Source: Lachnospiraceae bacterium (GTDB lineage: Bacteria; Bacillota_A; Clostridia; Lachnospirales; Lachnospiraceae). From it: DNA of 9,365 nt. The stretch covers positions 1 through 9,365 of the forward strand of contig JAILCT010000186.1 of the NCBI GenBank assembly GCA_024690425.1, given 5' to 3'. The notes under the pieces were generated by a model. The model was given only the letters and a program-made list of their open reading frames with translations, was not told where the DNA came from and searched no databases. Shown here in pieces: positions 6,142 to 9,365 of this stretch. The translations under genes and the position numbers were made by a program. Numbering within the stretch: position 1 is the stretch's first letter; every line of letters begins with the position of its first letter.

Positions 6142-6813
6142 ATGGAAGAAAAAAAGCTTCAATTGATGATCGATGATTATCTGCCGTTAAGAGATGTTGT
6201 TTTTAAAACTCTGAGGCAGGGGATCCTTAAGGGAGACCTTAAGCCCGGTGAGAGACTTATGGAGATACATCTTGCAGGTAAGCTGGGAGTATCAAGAACA
6301 CCAATAAGAGAGGCTATCCGGATGCTTGAGCTGGAAGGCCTTGTAACAATGGTGCCAAGAAAGGGAGCTGAAGTTGCAAGGATCAGCAAGCAGGATCTGA
6401 GGGATGTCCTGGAAGTCAGAAGGTCACTTGACTCCCTTGCGGTAAGCCTTGCCTGTGAGAGGATAACGGAAGAGGAAAAGGATGACCTTAAGAAGGCCGA
6501 GGATGATTTTGAAAAAGCAATAGATACTTCAGATGCAACAACGATTGCCGAGGCTGATGTTAAATTCCATGATGTGATACTTAAGGCCAGTAAAAACGGC
6601 CGACTTATGCAAATGGTAAATAACCTTGCGGAGAGAGTATACAGATACAGGCTTGAATATATAAAGGATAAAAGAAACCATGCAAGGCTTATTGAAGAAC
6701 ACCGCAAGATAATGAAGTACATAGATGACGGTGACAAGGTAAATGCCTGCAGCATGATAGAGATGCATATAGACAATCAGGAGAAGAACATAATCAGCCA
6801 GTTGGACCTGTAG
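6142..6813 (+). CDS. GntR-family transcriptional regulator with FCD domain
   Basis: A 223-residue DNA-binding regulator. The N-terminal winged helix-turn-helix spans about 14-80. It contains LKPGERLMEIHLAGKLGVSR (33-52) and then TPIREAIRMLELEGLV (53-68), the GntR hallmark. The C-terminal FCD domain is all-helical (about 84-215) and keeps the four expected metal/ligand residues: Asp139 and His143 (ADVKFHDVI), His187 (EEHRKI) and His209 (EMHIDN). FCD proteins usually bind small carboxylic acids, often through this metal, and commonly regulate themselves. The ligand cannot be read from sequence. AGGAGGA (6128-6134) sits 7 bases before the ATG. It follows ispE by 19 bases. No sugar-acid or carboxylate catabolic gene lies nearby, which is unusual for the subfamily. 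Self-control through the TTGTATACAA site upstream of ispE is an inference. Confidence 0.93.
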   Translation: MEEKKLQLMIDDYLPLRDVVFKTLRQGILKGDLKPGERLMEIHLAGKLGVSRTPIREAIRMLELEGLVTMVPRKGAEVARISKQDLRDVLEVRRSLDSLAVSLACERITEEEKDDLKKAEDDFEKAIDTSDATTIAEADVKFHDVILKASKNGRLMQMVNNLAERVYRYRLEYIKDKRNHARLIEEHRKIMKYIDDGDKVNACSMIEMHIDNQEKNIISQLDL

Positions 6814-6815
6814 GC

Positions 6816-6852
6816 TTGCAATTACGGGTTATACAGTATATGATTGTATAAT
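6816..6852 (+). promoter_or_regulatory. Candidate murI promoter region with inverted repeat
   Basis: In the 71-base gap before murI, TTGCAA (6816-6821) and TATGAT (6839-6844) are 17 bases apart and form a plausible sigma-A promoter. A second -10-like TATAAT lies at 6847-6852 without a good -35. A 7-bp inverted repeat, TTATACA (6829-6835) and TGTATAA (6845-6851), spans the -10 area. TTGTATA (6844-6850) repeats the first seven bases of the palindrome upstream of ispE, so the same regulator might touch both. The pattern is modest in an AT-rich gap. Confidence 0.4.
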
Positions 6853-6884
6853 TATATGACTTAAGATATAGAGAGGTATCGATA

Positions 6885-7703
6885 ATGCCGGATAAGAGAG
6901 CACCGATAGGTGTTTTTGATTCAGGTGTCGGGGGCCTTACGGTTGCTAAGGAGATAATGCAGCAGATCCCGAACGAGAGGATCATATATTTTGGAGATAC
7001 GGCCAGGGTTCCGTACGGAAGCAAGTCAAAGACTACGATCACGAAGTTTACGAAACAGATAACCAGGTTTCTTATGACCCAGAATGTCAAGGCTTTGGTG
7101 ATAGCATGCAACACGATGAGCGCCTATGCGATCGATGAAGTGGAGAAGGATGTGAACCTTCCCGTTATAGGCGTTGTAAAGCCGGGAGCCAGGGTTGCGG
7201 TTTCACAGACCAGGAATAAGAGGATCGGGGTAATAGCAACAGAAGGTACCATAGGATCGGGGATGTATGAGAGGTTTATCACAAACATCGATCCGGAAGT
7301 ATCGGTGCTTGGCAAGGCATGTCCCCTGTTCTGCCCGCTTGTTGAGGAAGGGATGCTTGATGATCCGGTGACTGATGAGATAGCAAGAAGATACCTTAAG
7401 GACCTTATGGACCAGGACATAGATACGCTTATAATGGGCTGTACCCATTATCCGCTCCTTGCTCCTGCCCTTAAGAAGCTGGTAGGTGATAAGGTAAGGC
7501 TGGTTAATCCTGCTTATGAGACCGCAAGGGAGCTTAAGGTGATGCTTAAGGAGGAAAATCTCCTAAATGACCTTCCTTTCGGAGAGGGAGATAACCATGA
7601 GTTTTATGTCAGCGATCTGGCTGACAAGTTCCGTAATTTTGCTGCCAACATTTTGGGAGATCCGTCTCTTACAACAGATAAGGTAGATATAGAAAAATAC
7701 TGA
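6885..7703 (+). CDS. murI: Glutamate racemase (MurI)
   Basis: MurI interconverts L- and D-glutamate without a cofactor, supplying D-Glu for peptidoglycan stem peptides. The 272 residues carry the two half-site motifs with the catalytic cysteines: Cys75 in IACNTMSA and Cys186 in MGCTHYPLL. The substrate-binding IGVFDSGVGGLTV (8-20, Asp12-Ser13), YFGDTARVPYG (35-45) and the PVIGVVKPGA loop (93-102) are also present. Many homologues read CNTAS or CNTAT at the first site. Met here is a mild variation next to the active site, not a lost residue. GAGAGG (6871-6876) is 8 bases upstream of the ATG. It heads a cluster with the DUF1934 gene and galU, with gaps of 31 and 27 bases. Confidence 0.96.
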   Translation: MPDKRAPIGVFDSGVGGLTVAKEIMQQIPNERIIYFGDTARVPYGSKSKTTITKFTKQITRFLMTQNVKALVIACNTMSAYAIDEVEKDVNLPVIGVVKPGARVAVSQTRNKRIGVIATEGTIGSGMYERFITNIDPEVSVLGKACPLFCPLVEEGMLDDPVTDEIARRYLKDLMDQDIDTLIMGCTHYPLLAPALKKLVGDKVRLVNPAYETARELKVMLKEENLLNDLPFGEGDNHEFYVSDLADKFRNFAANILGDPSLTTDKVDIEKY

Positions 7704-7734
7704 TCGCATGATTATGCGGAGGAAACGGTAATAA

Positions 7735-8187
7735 ATGAAGAAGGATGTACTTATACGGATATCCGGTATGCAGTCGGATATCTACAAGGATGCCGATAAG
7801 GTGGAGATCATCACCAGCGGCAGTTATTATAAGAAGAATAATAAACATTACCTCATGTATGATGAGGTCGGTGAAGGCCAGGATGAGGTAACAAGGAATA
7901 TCGCCAGGTTTGACGATGAGGAATTCCACATTTCCAAGAGTGGATACACCAATGTCAATATGTCTTTTGAGGAAAACAAGAGAAATATAGCCAATTACAT
8001 CACTCCTTACGGGAGCCTGCTTGTCGGTATCGATGCCAGCAGGGTGGATGTAATAGAGAATGACGAAGACATCCAGGTGGATATCGCTTACTCATTAGAT
8101 GTCAATTATGAACATATGGCTGACTGCAGGCTTCATATGGACATTAAATCAAGGAGCGGCGAGGATGCTTTTCCACTTACCCAGTAG
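7735..8187 (+). CDS. DUF1934 (YwiB-like) domain protein
   Basis: Function unknown. The 150-residue protein begins MKKDVLIRISGMQ and includes SGSYYKKNNKHYLMYDE (28-44), ITPYGSLLVGID (89-100) and the C-terminal IAYSLDVNYEHMADCRLHMDI (117-137). This is the pattern of DUF1934, a small calycin-like beta-barrel family common in Firmicutes and typified by B. subtilis YwiB. There is no signal peptide, so it is likely cytoplasmic. A lipid- or ligand-binding role has been suggested for the fold, but nothing in this sequence proves it. GGAGGA (7718-7723) lies 11 bases before the ATG, somewhat far. It is sandwiched between murI and galU on the same strand, so it probably shares their transcript. A link to envelope precursor supply is only guilt by association. 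Confidence 0.88.
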   Translation: MKKDVLIRISGMQSDIYKDADKVEIITSGSYYKKNNKHYLMYDEVGEGQDEVTRNIARFDDEEFHISKSGYTNVNMSFEENKRNIANYITPYGSLLVGIDASRVDVIENDEDIQVDIAYSLDVNYEHMADCRLHMDIKSRSGEDAFPLTQ

Positions 8188-8214
8188 GAGGAAGCAGACG
8201 GAAAAGGAGGACTT

Positions 8215-9105
8215 ATGAAAGTTAGAAAGGCGATAATACCGGCAGCAGGTCTGGGAACGAGATTCCTTCCGGCTACCAAGGCACAGCCCAAGGAGATGCT
8301 TGCGATAGTCGACAAGCCGACTATCCAGTATATAATCGAGGAAGCAGTAGCTTCGGGCATACAGGATATCATCATAGTTACCGGTAGGAATAAGAGGTCC
8401 ATAGAGGATCATTTTGACCGGTCGATAGAGCTTGAGCTTGAACTTGAAAAGAGCGGCAAGCAGGAAATGCTTGAGATGGTAAGGGATATATCCGATATGG
8501 CCAATATCCATTACATCAGGCAGAAAGAACCCAGAGGCTTGGGACATGCAATCTTTACGGCGAGACATTTTATCGGGAATGAGCCTTTTGCGGTACTTCT
8601 CGGTGATGACGTTGTTGTATCCAAAAAGCCCTGCTTAAGCCAGATGATAGATGTATATAATGAATATAAGACTTCGGTACTTGGAGTACAGAGGGTTGCA
8701 CATGAAGTTGTAAACAAGTACGGGATTGCGGACTGTAAGCTTATAGATGACAGGGTTTATAAGGTAAGGGACCTTGTTGAGAAGCCTGCTATAGATGAAG
8801 CTCCTTCGGATATAGCTATCCTTGGAAGATACATAATCACTCCTTCCATTTTCTCATATCTTGAAACGCAGGATGAAGGAACGGGAGGCGAGATCCAGCT
8901 TACAGATGCCTTAAAGCGTATGTGCAAGGACGAAGCCATGTATGCATACGATTTTAAGGGTCACAGATATGATGTGGGAACCAAATGCGGATTCATACAG
9001 GCAAATATAGAATTTGCCTTAAGAAATCCCGAGGTTAAGAGTGAGATGCTGGATTATATAAAGGCTCTCAATGATAATATGGATGAAATGCTTGATTATG
9101 AATAA
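8215..9105 (+). CDS. galU: UTP-glucose-1-phosphate uridylyltransferase (GalU/GtaB)
   Basis: GalU makes UDP-glucose from UTP and glucose 1-phosphate, feeding exopolysaccharide, glycolipid and galactose (Leloir) metabolism. The 296 residues have the nucleotidyltransferase signature [20 protein letters not shown] (10-29) and the uridine/sugar-binding [10 protein letters not shown] (103-112). LLGDDVV (128-134) carries the metal-binding Asp. VEKP (188-191), GGEIQLTDA (224-232) and YDVGTKCGF (252-260) follow. These favour GalU over the glucose-1-phosphate thymidylyltransferase RmlA. The ELELELEK stretch (72-79) is normal for this family. AAGGAGG (8204-8210) is 4 bases from the ATG, the strongest ribosome binding site in the cluster. 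It is the last gene before the terminator at 9109-9136, beyond which an insertion sequence begins. Confidence 0.95.
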   Translation: MKVRKAIIPAAGLGTRFLPATKAQPKEMLAIVDKPTIQYIIEEAVASGIQDIIIVTGRNKRSIEDHFDRSIELELELEKSGKQEMLEMVRDISDMANIHYIRQKEPRGLGHAIFTARHFIGNEPFAVLLGDDVVVSKKPCLSQMIDVYNEYKTSVLGVQRVAHEVVNKYGIADCKLIDDRVYKVRDLVEKPAIDEAPSDIAILGRYIITPSIFSYLETQDEGTGGEIQLTDALKRMCKDEAMYAYDFKGHRYDVGTKCGFIQANIEFALRNPEVKSEMLDYIKALNDNMDEMLDYE

Positions 9106-9108
9106 AAA

Positions 9109-9136
9109 AGAAAAGACGGTCTAAACCGTCTTTTCT
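9109..9136 (+). terminator. Intrinsic terminator after galU
   Basis: A perfect 12-bp stem, AGAAAAGACGGT (9109-9120) with ACCGTCTTTTCT (9125-9136), has a 4-base CTAA loop and starts 3 bases after the galU stop codon. The T-rich 3' arm supplies the U-tract, and the A-rich 5' arm means it may also work in the opposite direction. Confidence 0.87.
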
Positions 9137-9144
9137 CAGACTGT

Positions 9145-9180
9145 AGACAAAGTCAGGGGCCGATGCCCCTGATTTTGTCT
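9145..9180 (+). terminator. 16-bp hairpin inside the IS left end, likely a block on read-through
   Basis: Arms 9145-9160 and 9165-9180 (AGACAAAGTCAGGGGC and GCCCCTGATTTTGTCT) pair over 16 positions, with one G-U wobble and a CGAT loop, and TTT follows. Such stems near the left end of an IS commonly stop or mask transcripts coming from outside, keeping transposase expression low. Here it would back up the galU terminator that lies 8 bases upstream. Confidence 0.62.
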
Positions 9181-9211
9181 TTTCTAAAGCTGCTAAAACC
9201 CGCACAAATGC

Positions 9212-9240
9212 TGGATTTTCCGGCGATTTTATGGTATTAT
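9212..9240 (+). promoter_or_regulatory. Candidate transposase promoter
   Basis: TATTAT (9235-9240) with TG two bases earlier (9232-9233) forms an extended -10. A weak -35, TGGATT (9212-9217), lies 17 bases upstream. It is correctly placed about 30 bases before the transposase start, after the hairpin. Confidence 0.4.
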
Positions 9241-9271
9241 TTATATATCATTTCAGTGAGGGGTTTAGGCT

Positions 9272-9365
9272 ATGATGACACAAAATACCGACTCTAAAAG
9301 AGAACAAATACAAATGTTCTGCATGGATGATCTCGTTCCGAAAGACCACCTGTTGCGACTTATCG
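9272..9365 (+). CDS. Transposase N-terminus, IS1182-like (3' truncated by window)
   Basis: Only the first 31 codons are visible (MMTQNTDSKR, then EQIQMFCMDDLVPKDHLLRLI). The segment 'QIQMFCMDDLVPKDHLLRLI' is what I recognise as the opening of IS1182-family DDE transposases, whose N-terminal domain (DUF772) begins with a 'dlVpkdHLLRxI' motif. These transposases are common and multicopy in Lachnospiraceae. GAGGGG (9258-9263) lies 8 bases before the first ATG, and a second ATG follows at once at 9275. The catalytic DDE residues and the end of the gene are beyond the window, so whether the element is intact cannot be judged. Confidence 0.75.
   Translation, partial: MMTQNTDSKREQIQMFCMDDLVPKDHLLRLI

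Larger units (their letters stand above)
9137..9365 (+). mobile_element. Left end of an IS1182-like insertion sequence (right end outside window)
   Basis: The stretch after the galU terminator holds a hairpin, a promoter, a ribosome binding site and the start of a transposase reading away from galU, the usual layout of an IS left end. The sequence around 9138-9153 (AGACTGTAGACAAAGT) is a candidate left inverted repeat. The outer boundary is uncertain because the right end and any target duplication lie outside the window. Family assignment rests on the transposase N-terminus. Confidence 0.65.

Noticed and set aside
6177..6776. Minus-strand open frame of 199 codons opposite the GntR regulator gene
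   Set aside because: Its product is Ser/Leu/Ile-rich low-complexity sequence with no recognisable motif, and the plus strand encodes a complete regulator with all family residues. It is a shadow of that gene.
7705..7718. Small hairpin CGCAT-GATT-ATGCG between murI and the DUF1934 gene
   Set aside because: Five base pairs with no T-run. It is too weak for a terminator, and the genes are closely spaced and probably co-transcribed.

Overview
The window reads as an ordinary chromosomal stretch from an anaerobic Firmicute, most likely a Lachnospiraceae-type clostridium. Reasons: Firmicutes-type PyrK/PyrDB dihydroorotate dehydrogenase, a DUF1934 gene, strong GGAGG ribosome binding sites, Ile and Arg codons rich in ATA and AGG/AGA, and an uncharacterised protein family I associate with that group. 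The genus cannot be named from this sequence alone. Genes are tightly packed. No intergenic gap exceeds 200 bases, and no tRNA, rRNA, CRISPR array or phage gene was seen.

Layout. (1) 1-462: the C-terminal end of a DUF445 membrane-anchored protein, cut by the window edge. (2) 485-1135, minus: deoC (deoxyribose-phosphate aldolase), converging on DUF445. (3) A 197-base divergent regulatory region with a strong deoC promoter and two inverted repeats. (4) 1333-4343, plus: pyrC-pyrK-pyrD, three de novo pyrimidine genes with gaps of 18-20 bases, closed by a bidirectional terminator. (5) 4443-5078, minus: an uncharacterised 211-residue soluble protein. (6) A 159-base divergent promoter region with a perfect TTGTATACAA palindrome. 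(7) 5238-6813, plus: ispE (MEP-pathway isoprenoid synthesis) and a GntR/FCD regulator. (8) 6885-9105, plus: murI (D-glutamate for peptidoglycan), a DUF1934 gene and galU (UDP-glucose), ending in a clear intrinsic terminator. (9) About 9137-9365: the left end of an IS1182-like insertion sequence with a 16-bp hairpin and the first 31 codons of its transposase.

How the genes work together. deoC (deoxynucleoside breakdown) and pyrCKD (pyrimidine synthesis) share a promoter region, so they could be regulated oppositely. ispE, murI and galU all supply cell-envelope precursors: the undecaprenyl carrier route, D-Glu and UDP-Glc. A GntR/FCD regulator sits among them. The palindrome upstream of ispE has the shape of an FCD-type GntR operator and is the best testable regulatory idea here. 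I found no convincing new multi-gene system. The least explained items are the 211-residue protein, the palindrome and the IS junction.
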